A stretch of DNA of 54,274 nucleotides from an uncultured Bacteroidota bacterium (GTDB lineage: Bacteria > Bacteroidota > Bacteroidia > Flavobacteriales > Flavobacteriaceae): NCBI GenBank assembly GCA_902598295.1, contig CACKBA010000007.1:1-54274 (forward strand), written 5' to 3'. Positions 1-9,604 of the stretch are shown one piece after another; the stretch's first letter is position 1, and every line of letters begins with the position of its first letter. Under the pieces are notes generated by a model. The model ran no database searches and was not told where the DNA came from. It saw only the letters and a program-made list of their open reading frames with translations. The translations under genes were made by a program, and so were the position numbers.

Positions 1-834
1 CAATCGCAGGAATTAAATGACTTCTACGAAAAAATAGATGAAGTATTTTCAAATATAAAAGGAATTGATTTATTTGAAGTTCTTCCAATTCCAGATCATA
101 TTGACAAGACAATTACATACAACAATGGAGTTTTGTCGTTTCTTTTCGATTTAGAGGAAGGAGGATACAATCAACCTAACTATTGGTATTTCAACGACAA
201 TACGAATCATTATTTAATACGAAAACCACCAAGAAGAGGGGGCTTTCTATTTCAGTTTCAAATAATTGCAGGAAAAAGAAATTTAGGAAACAAATTGGAA
301 GAGAATAGATATGATTATGTGAAAATTAATAAACTAGACCCCCCTGCAGATGACCTCACAAAAAAATGGAATTCAAATGTCAGATTTAGTGGAAGAGGGT
401 TTACTGCAGATTATTTTAAAGGATATATAATCATTACAAAAAAAATTAAAAAACCCAAAAATAGTGATAGAAAAAGCACCTCAAAATCATTAAGTGATGA
501 TCAAAAATACTGGTTAGATGTTGTAAAAAAACGGGCCCAAGCAATGAAAAATATGGGGGCATTTATTAATGATGTGGAAGGACTTGCTTATGACCATTGT
601 GATCAATACATTAATGATGCAGAAAGAATACCAATTCCTAAAAATAAAAGAAAGGATGTTGCACTGGATCGGATTCTTGGCTTTACATCAATTCAAGAAT
701 ACATTTCTAAAAATGCAACTAAAGATGAAAAATTTCATTTTGAAGCAAGTTTACAAGGAGCAATGTTATATGCTAAACATTTAAATATATCTCAAAATAT
801 TATTAAAAAATATTTATCCAGTAATGGATATTGA
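1..834 (+). CDS. Unrecognised protein, 5' end outside the window
   Basis: The frame is open from base 1 to a TGA at 832-834 with no stop, so the gene starts upstream of the window; at least 277 residues are visible. I do not recognise the family. The middle is rich in aromatic and basic residues and looks like beta structure (residues ~60-140). A Lys/Ser-rich linker follows near residues 145-165, then a mostly helical C-terminal part of ~110 residues. No membrane segment or signal peptide is visible in this part. A TTG at 133 could be taken as a start, but the upstream reading frame continues in the same style, so I treat it as internal. A 104-bp gap separates it from moxR, which begins a new transcription unit. 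Confidence 0.6.
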   Translation, partial: QSQELNDFYEKIDEVFSNIKGIDLFEVLPIPDHIDKTITYNNGVLSFLFDLEEGGYNQPNYWYFNDNTNHYLIRKPPRRGGFLFQFQIIAGKRNLGNKLEENRYDYVKINKLDPPADDLTKKWNSNVRFSGRGFTADYFKGYIIITKKIKKPKNSDRKSTSKSLSDDQKYWLDVVKKRAQAMKNMGAFINDVEGLAYDHCDQYINDAERIPIPKNKRKDVALDRILGFTSIQEYISKNATKDEKFHFEASLQGAMLYAKHLNISQNIIKKYLSSNGY

Positions 835-938
835 CCTAAAGAATATCCTTTAACTTTTCTTGTTAGAAATTCTTTAACCATTATTTAACACTTTTCCTCA
901 ACATTTTTTAATAAAATTGCTTACCTGAAATTTATCTT

Positions 939-1937
939 ATGGAAAATAATAATGTTGACATTAATAAAATTAATGCTCAAATAAAAAAAGACAGCGAATT
1001 CATAGACCTCTTACTTATTGAAATTAATAAAGTAATCGTTGGTCAAAAATACATGCTTGAAAGGTTATTAATTGGACTGCTTGGTAAAGGCCATATTCTT
1101 CTTGAGGGTGTGCCTGGTCTTGCAAAAACCCTTGCAATTAATACATTAAGTCAAGCAGTTAAAGGAACATTTAGCAGAATCCAATTCACACCCGACTTGT
1201 TACCAGCTGATGTTGTTGGAACAATGATTTACAATATAAAGCAGAATGATTTTTCGATCAAGAAAGGGCCAATTTTTGCAAATTTTGTGTTGGCAGATGA
1301 AATTAACAGAGCACCTGCAAAAGTCCAATCGGCTTTACTTGAATCTATGCAAGAAAAGCAAGTTACAATTGGTGATAGTACTTTTAAATTACAATTACCC
1401 TTCCTAGTAATGGCTACCCAGAACCCGATTGAGCAGGAAGGAACTTATCCGCTTCCTGAAGCTCAAATGGACAGATTCATGTTAAAGTGTGTGATATCTT
1501 ATCCTGAGTTTGAAGATGAGCAATTGATAGTCAGATCAAACATCAATGAATCATATAGCAAAGTAAAAGCGGTTGTTTCAATTAAAGACATTCTAAAGGC
1601 ACAGGAATCTGTAAAGCAAGTCTACATGGATGAAAAAATTGAAAAATATATTTTAAAGTTAATTTTCACAACTCGTTACCCAGAACAAAATAATTTAGAA
1701 GATTTAAAACCCTTAATTAGTTTTGGTTCATCACCAAGAGGAAGTATCAATTTAGCACAGGCAGCAAAATGCCATGCGTTTATTCAAAGAAGAGGTTATG
1801 TTATTCCAGAGGATATCAAGGCTGTCATCCATGATGTATTAAGACATAGAATTGGATTGACCTATGAAGCGGAGGCGGAAAATATAAGTTCCACAGATAT
1901 CATAGATAAAATTGTTAATTCAGTTGAGGTTCCCTAG
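939..1937 (+). CDS. moxR: MoxR-family AAA+ ATPase
   Basis: A 332-residue AAA+ ATPase of the MoxR family. These act as chaperone-like ATPases for von Willebrand factor A (VWA) domain proteins encoded next to them. Walker A is GVPGLAKT at residues 57-64. Walker B lies at about 117-126 (VLADEINRAP), followed by sensor 1 (MATQNPIEQEG) and the C-terminal lid. Length is normal for the family. It is the first gene of the bat operon, with the DUF58 gene only 7 bp downstream. The ATG at 939 gives the usual short N-terminal helix before the ATPase core. The function of the complex is not biochemically settled; bat genes were first linked to aerotolerance in Bacteroides. Confidence 0.95.
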   Translation: MENNNVDINKINAQIKKDSEFIDLLLIEINKVIVGQKYMLERLLIGLLGKGHILLEGVPGLAKTLAINTLSQAVKGTFSRIQFTPDLLPADVVGTMIYNIKQNDFSIKKGPIFANFVLADEINRAPAKVQSALLESMQEKQVTIGDSTFKLQLPFLVMATQNPIEQEGTYPLPEAQMDRFMLKCVISYPEFEDEQLIVRSNINESYSKVKAVVSIKDILKAQESVKQVYMDEKIEKYILKLIFTTRYPEQNNLEDLKPLISFGSSPRGSINLAQAAKCHAFIQRRGYVIPEDIKAVIHDVLRHRIGLTYEAEAENISSTDIIDKIVNSVEVP

Positions 1938-1944
1938 TCAATAG

Positions 1945-2811
1945 ATGGATACAAAAGAGATCATAAAAAAGGTAAGAAAGGTTGAAATAAAAACTAAAAA
2001 ACTTACCAACAATGTATTTGGTGGTGAATACCAAAGTACTTTCAAGGGAAGGGGTATGACTTTTAGTGAGGTTAGATCCTACGAATTTGGAGATGATGTG
2101 AGAACCATTGATTGGAATGTAACTGCGAGATACAATGAGCCTTTTGTAAAAGTTTTTGAGGAAGAAAGAGAACTTACTCTAATGCTTATGGTTGATATAA
2201 GTGGTTCAAAACTTTTCGGGTCTGAGGATCAGATAAAGAAAAATATTGTCACTGAGATTTCAGCCACTTTGGCTTTTTCTGCAATACAGAATAACGATAA
2301 AGTAGGTTTAATTCTCTTTACTGATCAAATTGAGTTATTCATTCCCCCCAGTAAAGGAAGATCACATATTTTGAGAATTATCAGAGAACTTATAGAGTTC
2401 AAACCTAAAAACTCAAAAACTGATATTTCAGTTGCATTGGAGTTTTTCTCAAGCATAATAAAAAAGAAATCAATTGCTTTTTTGATATCTGATTTTAATG
2501 CTGAGGATTATGAAAAGCCTTTATCAATTGTTGCTAAGAAACATGACTTGACAGGTATAAGAATTTTTGACAAGTTTGAAGAAGAGTTTCCTGAAATTGG
2601 TTTTGTTTCCATGTATGATCAGGAATCAAAAAATTATAAACTAGTTGATACTTCATCAAGAAAAATTAGAAACTTTTTCAAGTCAGAATATTTAAAAAAG
2701 AGAGATTTTTTTGAAAAGTTATTTAAAAAGTCAGGAGCTGGAGTAATTAGTTGTAGAACGGATGAAGACTATGTAAAGTTATTATTGGGTTATTTTAAAA
2801 ATCGTGGTTAA
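1945..2811 (+). CDS. DUF58 (VWA-like) protein of the bat operon
   Basis: A 288-residue cytoplasmic DUF58 protein. The family signature is plain: EVRSYEFGDDVRTIDWNVTA, followed by a VWA-like core with VDISGS (a DxSxS-type metal site). DUF58 proteins are nearly always encoded next to MoxR and are thought to be its partner or substrate adaptor. The gene starts 7 bp after moxR and overlaps the next gene by 8 bp. No membrane segment is seen. Confidence 0.92.
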   Translation: MDTKEIIKKVRKVEIKTKKLTNNVFGGEYQSTFKGRGMTFSEVRSYEFGDDVRTIDWNVTARYNEPFVKVFEEERELTLMLMVDISGSKLFGSEDQIKKNIVTEISATLAFSAIQNNDKVGLILFTDQIELFIPPSKGRSHILRIIRELIEFKPKNSKTDISVALEFFSSIIKKKSIAFLISDFNAEDYEKPLSIVAKKHDLTGIRIFDKFEEEFPEIGFVSMYDQESKNYKLVDTSSRKIRNFFKSEYLKKRDFFEKLFKKSGAGVISCRTDEDYVKLLLGYFKNRG

Positions 2812-4357
2812 TTTTTTTCTAAAGACTGTAATCTGCCTGTTTGTTTTTCAGCTTAGTTATTCTCAAGATAGCATGCTCGTCAGGTCCGTCGTTGACACAA
2901 CATCAATTAAAGTAGGTGAACAGTTTTCTTATAAAATAATTATAGAAAGCGATAACTTCAAGGAAATCAATTTTCCAGAGACTTTTAATTTCAGTCCTTT
3001 CACCATTGCCGATCAATTTCCAACAGACACCAACTATTTAAAGAGCAAAAAAATTATAAGTAAAAAATTTAATTTGACCCATTTTGATGAAGGCTCTTAT
3101 TCAATAAGTCCTTTAAAATTATCCATTGGGAAGGAGATTTATAAAACAGAAAAAATTGACATTGATGTCATAACAATAAAAGTTGACACTGTATCAAAAA
3201 AGTTTTTTGATATTAAAGAAATAAAATTCACCGATGACCCCAATAGTTCAATAATTAAAATTATACCCCCACTAGCTTTATTTATTTTGGGATGTCTGGT
3301 TTTATTTTTTATTTACAGGTCATATAAAAATTTAAAGCACATAGAATTCTTTTTTCAGACACCCTTTGAAAAAGCAGTTCTAAGTTTACAAGAAATTGAG
3401 AAATCAAAACTTGACAATCAAAAGGATCTAAAAGAATTTTACACTAGATTAATTGAAATTGTAAAAAGGTATTTTGAAGATGATTCTATTGATGCAAATG
3501 CAATGGAGAGCACATCCAATCAACTGATAAATAAATTAAAACTCCTAAAAACATCAAAAAAAATCAATTTATCAGATAATACCATTAATTCACTGGCTGA
3601 AGTATTAGGTAATTCTGATCTTGTGAAGTTTGCAAGGTTAGAAATGGACCAAAATACTATTACTAGTGATCAAATTAAAATCAAGGAAATAATTTCCTCT
3701 ACAAAAAAATCAATACCCAATAATGAGGAGAGGGATAATGAAAAAAGAAAAGAAGAAGAGCTCAAGTTTCAAAAAAAACTCAAGAATAAAAAGATTAGAT
3801 ATATTGTATCATCTGCTTTAACAGTTATTCTCACAATATTAGCTATTGTAATCTTTTTATTTGGTGCACCAAAATCAATAGACTCTATAACATTTAATTC
3901 AGATAAAAAATTACTAAATCAAGATTGGGTTGAGAGTGTTTATACTGAATTCAATCTTAGACTACAAACACCTGATGCATTGGTCAGATCATCAGATTCA
4001 CTTTCAAATGATTTAAATTATATTTCTAAAAATGGATCTATTAGTATAAGCCTTTATGTAAAAACTAAAACTGAGAATCAAGATGTTTTAAATGATTTGT
4101 TGGAGGATTTTCAAAGAAGAAATTTTAAAAATATTATAACAAAAGAGGAACAGCTTGAGCTTGGTGATGGAAATAAGGCTAATAAAATATTTGGGTCATT
4201 CAATGATAATAATATAAATGCCAAGAAAAATTATAATGTTATAATTTTTGATTTAAACAAGAATCTTCTTTTTTTAGAAATGATTTTTGAAATTGAAAAT
4301 AATATACAAAGTCAAATCATTGACAAGGTTCTAAACTCTATAAAATTCGAAAAATGA
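2804..4357 (+). CDS. BatD-like/DUF4381-type membrane protein with an extra C-terminal domain
   Basis: A 517-residue protein starting at GTG 2804 inside the end of the DUF58 gene. The N-terminal signal peptide ends near SYSQ (residue ~21). An exported beta-sandwich domain resembling BatD repeats follows (to ~150), then a membrane segment (~153-170). Next comes a cytoplasmic helical region with the FEKAVLSLQEIE...KEFYTRL pattern seen in DUF4381-type bat proteins. Unusually, a Glu/Lys-rich coiled stretch, a second membrane segment (~335-353) and a ~155-residue C-terminal domain are added. I could not assign that last domain. Position between DUF58 and batA is standard for Bacteroidetes. It overlaps batA by 4 bp (ATGA). 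Confidence 0.75.
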   Translation: MVNFFLKTVICLFVFQLSYSQDSMLVRSVVDTTSIKVGEQFSYKIIIESDNFKEINFPETFNFSPFTIADQFPTDTNYLKSKKIISKKFNLTHFDEGSYSISPLKLSIGKEIYKTEKIDIDVITIKVDTVSKKFFDIKEIKFTDDPNSSIIKIIPPLALFILGCLVLFFIYRSYKNLKHIEFFFQTPFEKAVLSLQEIEKSKLDNQKDLKEFYTRLIEIVKRYFEDDSIDANAMESTSNQLINKLKLLKTSKKINLSDNTINSLAEVLGNSDLVKFARLEMDQNTITSDQIKIKEIISSTKKSIPNNEERDNEKRKEEELKFQKKLKNKKIRYIVSSALTVILTILAIVIFLFGAPKSIDSITFNSDKKLLNQDWVESVYTEFNLRLQTPDALVRSSDSLSNDLNYISKNGSISISLYVKTKTENQDVLNDLLEDFQRRNFKNIITKEEQLELGDGNKANKIFGSFNDNNINAKKNYNVIIFDLNKNLLFLEMIFEIENNIQSQIIDKVLNSIKFEK

Positions 4358-5349
4358 CAGACTTAAAATTTCAAAATCCTGAATTTTTATGGTTACTGGT
4401 TTTAATACCTGTCATGGCCTATTTCTTTTATAACACAAGCAATAAAAGAAAGAGTTTTATGAAGTTTTCATCAATAACTGATTTTAAACCAAGTCTAAAA
4501 TCAAATCTTCATCCCTTTCTTGATATCATGCGTTTACTTTCAATCTTCTTCATTATTCTTTCTATTGCCCGTCCTCAGGAAGTAAGCAACTCCATTAGAT
4601 CAAAGTCGAGCAGTGGAATCGATATTGTCATTACTGTTGATATATCATCGAGTATGTTAGCAAGAGACTTAAAGCCCAACAGATTAGATGCATTAAAAAA
4701 TGTAGCATCAGAATTTGTCAAGGGGAGGTTAAATGATAGAATTGGAATTGTAATTTATGCTGGCGAAAGCTATACCAAAACACCTGTTACATCAGATGAA
4801 AAATTAATTCTTTCATCATTGCAGGATATTGTATTTGATGGCGTTATTCAAGACGGAACAGCTATAGGAATGGGTTTAGCAACATCTGTAAACCGATTGA
4901 AGGATAGTAAAGCAAAAAGTAAAGTAATTATCCTTTTTACAGATGGAGTAAATAATACAGGTGTTATAGATCCTGAGACTGCTTCAGATTTGGCCCTAAA
5001 TTACGGAATCAAAACCTACACAATTGGTCTTGGAACAAATGGGAATGCGTTAGCACCTGTTGCTTTAAATAGAGACGGATCCTTTCGATTTGGAATGACC
5101 AAAGTTGAAATTGATGAGGAATTACTTAGTGGAATTGCTGAAAAAACAGGTGGACTTTATTTTAGAGCCACTGATAACAAAAGTTTGGAGAGCATTTACA
5201 AGGAAATCGATAAACTTGAAAAGACAGAAATAGAAGAGATTAGGTATTCAGAAAAAGATGAAAAATATCGTTTTCTAATCATTATAGCTCTATCACTTTT
5301 TACAATAGAGTATTTAACAAGAAAATTAATTTATAAAAGTGCTTTTTGA
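4354..5349 (+). CDS. batA: BatA, membrane-anchored VWA domain protein
   Basis: A 331-residue protein. Two hydrophobic segments lie near the N-terminus (about 12-27 and 57-73) and one near the C-terminus (about 305-322). They bracket a VWA domain whose metal-ion site reads VDISSSML (DxSxS), with the Thr and Asp of the site later (ILFTDGVNN). The N-terminus NPEFLWLLVLIPVMAY is typical of the BatA/BatB aerotolerance regulator family. It overlaps its upstream neighbour by 4 bp and touches batB by 1 bp, so translation of the operon is probably coupled. Confidence 0.93.
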   Translation: MTDLKFQNPEFLWLLVLIPVMAYFFYNTSNKRKSFMKFSSITDFKPSLKSNLHPFLDIMRLLSIFFIILSIARPQEVSNSIRSKSSSGIDIVITVDISSSMLARDLKPNRLDALKNVASEFVKGRLNDRIGIVIYAGESYTKTPVTSDEKLILSSLQDIVFDGVIQDGTAIGMGLATSVNRLKDSKAKSKVIILFTDGVNNTGVIDPETASDLALNYGIKTYTIGLGTNGNALAPVALNRDGSFRFGMTKVEIDEELLSGIAEKTGGLYFRATDNKSLESIYKEIDKLEKTEIEEIRYSEKDEKYRFLIIIALSLFTIEYLTRKLIYKSAF

Positions 5350-6386
5350 TGTATCAGTTAGATGAAATAAAATTTTTCTATTTCCTTTTAATTATTCCTA
5401 TAATTATAATGGTTTTTGTTTATAATAAATATTGGAAAAACAGAGTTATAAAAAATAATTTTTCAATGGCTAGCCTAAATTATTTAGTTCCTGAATTCTC
5501 TAAATCTAAAGATTCATTGAAATTAATTGTTCAGTTATTCGCAATTATATTCTTAATAATTGGACTCGTCAATCCCAAAATCGGAACAGAATTAAAAACT
5601 GTTACTAGAGAAGGAGTTGATATTGTTTTTGCTGTTGATGTATCAAAAAGTATGTTGGCTGAGGATATTGCACCTAACAGAATCGAAAAGTCCAAGAGAA
5701 TTGTATCCCAAGTAATAAATCAACTGGGCTCTGACAGAGTTGGATTAGTTGCATATGCTTCTTCAGCAATTCCTGTATTGCCAATTACATCTGATTTTTC
5801 ATCTGCAAAAATGTTTTTGGAGAGTTTAGATACTGATATGATTTCTTCGCAAGGAACTTCAATTGTTGATGCAATCCAACTTTCAAGTACATATTTTGAT
5901 GATGAAAATCAAACCAATAGAATCGTGTGTATACTCTCAGACGGAGAGGATCATGAGTTTCAGGAAAATCTAATAAATACCACAATTGATGATTCAGGTA
6001 TTATTATTTTTTCAATAGGTGTTGGAACTGAAAAGGGGTCGCCAATACCAATTAGAGAAAAAAATATTATCCAGTCTTATAAAAAAGATGAAAAGGGTGA
6101 TGTGGTTATTACAAAACTTAATTCAGAACTTTTAAAAAAATTGGCTGATCAATCTCAGGGAAAATATATTGAAGGAGATATAACTAGTAATGTTGTTGAA
6201 GAAATAATTTCATTGCTGAAAGATATGGACAAAAAAGAATTTGAGGCTAAGGAATTCACAAGTTTTAAAGATCAATTCCAATGGTTTTTAGCTCTTTCAT
6301 TATTTTTAATTTTATTAGATAGTTTTTTATTTGAGAAAAAAACAAAATGGATTGAAAAACTAAATTTATTTGATGATGATAAATAA
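5349..6386 (+). CDS. batB: BatB, membrane-anchored VWA domain protein
   Basis: A 345-residue paralogue of BatA with the same layout: N-terminal membrane segments, a VWA domain with VDVSKSML (DxSxS) and a C-terminal membrane segment (FQWFLALSLFLILLDSFL). The ATG at 5349 shares its A with the TGA of batA (TGATG). An upstream in-frame TTG at 5346 is less likely. BatA and BatB are believed to form a membrane complex with the TPR protein BatC. The gene overlaps batC by about 11 bp. Confidence 0.93.
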   Translation: MYQLDEIKFFYFLLIIPIIIMVFVYNKYWKNRVIKNNFSMASLNYLVPEFSKSKDSLKLIVQLFAIIFLIIGLVNPKIGTELKTVTREGVDIVFAVDVSKSMLAEDIAPNRIEKSKRIVSQVINQLGSDRVGLVAYASSAIPVLPITSDFSSAKMFLESLDTDMISSQGTSIVDAIQLSSTYFDDENQTNRIVCILSDGEDHEFQENLINTTIDDSGIIIFSIGVGTEKGSPIPIREKNIIQSYKKDEKGDVVITKLNSELLKKLADQSQGKYIEGDITSNVVEEIISLLKDMDKKEFEAKEFTSFKDQFQWFLALSLFLILLDSFLFEKKTKWIEKLNLFDDDK

Positions 6387-7110
6387 AACTATTTTTCTAT
6401 TAATTCCCTTTTTCATTTTTTCACAAAATGTGAAGGAAAATATTGATTCAAAAAAGCTTCTTTTTGATGGCAACACATACTTTGAAAATCAAGAGTTCAA
6501 TACCGCCGAGTATAATTACAGAAAATCATATTCCAAGGATTCCTTAAACTCAAGTGCATCTTATAACTTAGGTAATTCATTGTACAAAAATAATCTCACC
6601 TCCGAAGCAAGATTTAACTATAGTCAATCAATAAACAAATTGAGTGACAAAGAAAGTTTGCACCAAGCATATCATAATTTAGGGAATACATATATGAAGG
6701 AAGAAAATTATCAGGGAGCAGTAGATGCATTTAAAAGATCTTTGCTAAACAATCCCAATGATGAAGAAACTAGGTATAATTATGTATTAGCCAAAGAATT
6801 ATTAAAAAATCAGAAAAACAATCAAAACAATAATAAGGATAACAAAGACAACAAAGACAACAAGGACAATAAGGACAATCAGAAAAACAAGGACGATAAA
6901 TCTGATCAGCAGAATAAAAACAACGATGATCAAAAAAATAAATCTGACTCAAAAGAAAAGAAAGAAAAGCAAAAAAAACCTGAAATATCACCACAACAAT
7001 TGAAAAACATTTTAGAGGCGATGAATAAGGAGGAAAAAAAGGTGCAAGAAAAAGTAAACAAGAAAAAGATGAAAGGATCACCAAAAAAATCAAATAAAAA
7101 AGATTGGTAA
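6376..7110 (+). CDS. batC: BatC, exported TPR protein
   Basis: A 244-residue protein with a signal peptide (IFLLIPFFIFSQ). Two or three tetratricopeptide repeats follow (about residues 40-140; note YNLGNSLYK and YHNLGNTYMKEENYQGAVDAFKRSL). The C-terminal third is Lys/Asn/Asp/Gln-rich and low-complexity, with five consecutive Asn-Lys-Asp units. Tandem ATGs at 6373 and 6376 are both possible starts. The stop overlaps the batD start (TAATG). TPR plus a charged tail is usual for BatC. Confidence 0.9.
   Translation: MINKTIFLLIPFFIFSQNVKENIDSKKLLFDGNTYFENQEFNTAEYNYRKSYSKDSLNSSASYNLGNSLYKNNLTSEARFNYSQSINKLSDKESLHQAYHNLGNTYMKEENYQGAVDAFKRSLLNNPNDEETRYNYVLAKELLKNQKNNQNNNKDNKDNKDNKDNKDNQKNKDDKSDQQNKNNDDQKNKSDSKEKKEKQKKPEISPQQLKNILEAMNKEEKKVQEKVNKKKMKGSPKKSNKKDW
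6832..6876 (+). repeat. Five tandem 9-bp units inside batC
   Basis: Five head-to-tail copies of a 9-bp unit (AAYAARGAY) encode Asn-Lys-Asp five times within the charged tail of BatC. The copies differ only at third codon positions. Gain or loss of a unit keeps the frame, so the tail can change length without breaking the gene. Confidence 0.85.
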
Positions 7111-8867
7111 TGAAAAAGGTAATTTTAATTATTTCTATTCTTTTTACAAATTTGACAATATCTCAAGTAAAATTTGAGGCAAATGTCAGTAAAGAAACTC
7201 TGGGTATCAATGAAAACCTAAGAGTTGATTTTAAAATGAACAAAGATGGAGACAACTTTACTCCTCCCAATTTTTCTGGATTTGAAGTTGTTGGTGGGCC
7301 CAATCAATCCGTAAGTAATAGTTGGATTAATGGTGTTAGGAGTTTCTCAAAAACTTATACTTATTTCCTTACTCCAATAAAAAGAGGAAGATTTACAATT
7401 GGTCAAGCTTCTATTGAAATTGAAGGTGATATTTATAAAACTAGTACAGTTGATATTTTAGTAACAGAGGCTGTTAGTTCTTCATTATCACCAAATAATC
7501 CTGATACTATTGTCAGTGATGACTTAGAATTAATTGCAGAAGTTTCAAAACGTTCGCCATATCTCAATGAGCCAATTTCTGTTGTTTATAAATTACTGTT
7601 CAGCCCGAAAATCAATGTGACAAATTTAAGTGAGGTTGACGCACCGGATTTTAAAAACTTCTGGTCCCAAAATATAAAAATCCCAAGGCTTGAAATAAAT
7701 AGAACATCTCACAATGGAAAGAGTTATAATTATGTGACTTGGAAAAAAATGCTTCTATATCCTCAAAAAGTTGGAGATATTGATATTGATCCAATGACAC
7801 TAGATGTAACAATTGATGTTCCTACTAATAGGAGAGATTTCTTTGGAAATGTAATTTATTCTCAAACCTCCAATAAGGTTTCATCAGAAAAAGTAAAAAT
7901 TATCACAAAACCTTTTCCTGAAGAAAATAAGCCAGAAGAATTCAATGGAGCCGTTGGAGATTTTAAAATATTTGCAGAATCAAATAAAACTGAGTTATCA
8001 TCAAACGAATCATTTCAAGTTGAATTAAAAATTACGGGAAGCGGAAATCTTAAGTTATTTTCGATTCCTGAACTTGTTGTACCATCATCTTTGGAAAAGT
8101 ATGATCCAGAGTTTAATGAAAATGTTAAAGTTGGACTTTCTGGAATGAATGGTTCAATATCAAATACCTATACTATTGTACCACAGTTTCAAGGAAAGTA
8201 TCCAATACCATCTACTGAGTTTGTTTATTTTAATTCACGAGAAGAAAAATACATTAAAATTTTAAGTGAAGAATTGGTTGTTAATATTTTAGACGGCCCA
8301 ACATCATCAATTACTGCAAACACTAATGATTTAAGCAACTCAACAAAAAATATTTTAAATTCAAAAAGCCAGTTTAATTTTATTGAACTTGAAACAAATC
8401 TTTTTGAAATAACAAAAAAACAGTCAGTAATTGATCAGTATTTTAAATATATAATAATCTTAATTTTCTTATTTTTTCTCTTTACAGTATTATCTATAAA
8501 ATTCATCTTATTTAAAAAATCTAAATCCATTGATAATAATAAAATTGCTAATAGAATGGCCGTTAAATCTTTGGAAAATGCAAAAAAATATGTCAACGAA
8601 AAAGAACTTTTCTATGAGTCACTAGAAAAATGTATTACTGGTTTTCTTGTAACGAAATTTGATTTTAAAAATACTGATCTTGTTTCTGAAAGTATAAATA
8701 AAAAATTATCAAAAATTGGAGTTGATAAAAACACGACAGATGATTTGATAAACATACTTAATACATGTCAATATTTTAAATTCACACCAAACTCAGAATT
8801 TGACACAACCAATGATTATAATAAATCAGTTGAAATAATTATGAACCTTCAAAATTTCAAATTATGA
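7110..8867 (+). CDS. batD: BatD, oxygen-tolerance protein
   Basis: A 585-residue exported protein with signal peptide (KKVILIISILFTNLTISQ) and tandem beta-sandwich domains typical of BatD. FEVVGGPNQSVSNSWING and YTYFLTPIKRGRFTIG match the family signature. A late membrane segment (about 450-470) and a ~110-residue cytoplasmic tail follow. Start chosen at ATG 7110, which overlaps the batC stop by one base; an in-frame TTG at 7104 is weaker. It overlaps batE by 4 bp (ATGA). Confidence 0.93.
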   Translation: MKKVILIISILFTNLTISQVKFEANVSKETLGINENLRVDFKMNKDGDNFTPPNFSGFEVVGGPNQSVSNSWINGVRSFSKTYTYFLTPIKRGRFTIGQASIEIEGDIYKTSTVDILVTEAVSSSLSPNNPDTIVSDDLELIAEVSKRSPYLNEPISVVYKLLFSPKINVTNLSEVDAPDFKNFWSQNIKIPRLEINRTSHNGKSYNYVTWKKMLLYPQKVGDIDIDPMTLDVTIDVPTNRRDFFGNVIYSQTSNKVSSEKVKIITKPFPEENKPEEFNGAVGDFKIFAESNKTELSSNESFQVELKITGSGNLKLFSIPELVVPSSLEKYDPEFNENVKVGLSGMNGSISNTYTIVPQFQGKYPIPSTEFVYFNSREEKYIKILSEELVVNILDGPTSSITANTNDLSNSTKNILNSKSQFNFIELETNLFEITKKQSVIDQYFKYIIILIFLFFLFTVLSIKFILFKKSKSIDNNKIANRMAVKSLENAKKYVNEKELFYESLEKCITGFLVTKFDFKNTDLVSESINKKLSKIGVDKNTTDDLINILNTCQYFKFTPNSEFDTTNDYNKSVEIIMNLQNFKL

Positions 8868-9604
8868 GGCTCCTTTTTTTAATATTAGCAATTAACTATT
8901 CTTATTCACAAAATAGCAATTTTGATGAAGCAAATATGCTCTACAATGAAGGCAGGTATATTGATGCTATCGATGTTTACAACAAGATACTTGACAGTGG
9001 ACTGCATTCCAGTGATTTATATTTCAACATTGGAAATTCATATTATAAAATTAACGACACTCCCAATTCTATTTTTTATTATGAAAAAGCTCTATTGCTT
9101 GAACCAGATAATGAAAGTGTAAAAAATAACTTAGCATATGCCCAAAATATGTTAATAGATAAAATTGAAACCTTGCCTAAAAATCAAATAACCACTCTAT
9201 TTGATTCAATTTTATCAATTTTTAGTTACGAATATTGGCAATTTTTTACAATTTTTTCTCAGTTGCTATTAGTCAGCTTCTTTATATTATTTTTTATTTC
9301 AAAAACCTCTAGTCTAAAAAGAAAGTTTTTTACATATTCGATTATTAGTCTTTTCATTTTTATAATCACATTGATTATGTCAATTAATTCCAAAAGCAAT
9401 TATTTTAATAGTGATCCTGCTATATTATATGATAAAGAGGTTTCCTTTAGAAGCGAACCTAACTTAAGATCAGAAGAGATATTTAAATTACACGAAGGGT
9501 TAAAGATAAATGTTAAAGAAACTATAAATGATTGGACTTTAATTGAACTTTCAAATGGTACTGAGGGATGGATTCCTACCGTATCATTTAGAAAAATTAA
9601 ATAA
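8864..9604 (+). CDS. batE: BatE, TPR plus SH3-like domain protein
   Basis: A 246-residue protein and the last gene of the bat operon. It has a signal peptide (LLFLILAINYSYSQ), TPRs (LYNEGRYIDAIDVYNKIL and IFYYEKALLLEPDNESVKNN) and two membrane segments (~120-165). A C-terminal bacterial SH3-like domain follows (FRSEPNLRSEEIFKLHEG...GTEGWIP). It runs convergently into cvpA with an 8-bp overlap, so no separate terminator is present. Confidence 0.9.
   Translation: MRLLFLILAINYSYSQNSNFDEANMLYNEGRYIDAIDVYNKILDSGLHSSDLYFNIGNSYYKINDTPNSIFYYEKALLLEPDNESVKNNLAYAQNMLIDKIETLPKNQITTLFDSILSIFSYEYWQFFTIFSQLLLVSFFILFFISKTSSLKRKFFTYSIISLFIFIITLIMSINSKSNYFNSDPAILYDKEVSFRSEPNLRSEEIFKLHEGLKINVKETINDWTLIELSNGTEGWIPTVSFRKIK

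Noticed and set aside
6832-6876. Tandem repeats considered as a CRISPR-like array
   Set aside because: The units are 9 bp without spacers and lie in frame inside batC. No CRISPR array is visible in the window.
6770-7093. 107-residue Cys-rich ORF on the minus strand
   Set aside because: Antisense shadow of the low-complexity batC tail; the Cys-rich composition comes from the reverse of Lys/Asp codons.
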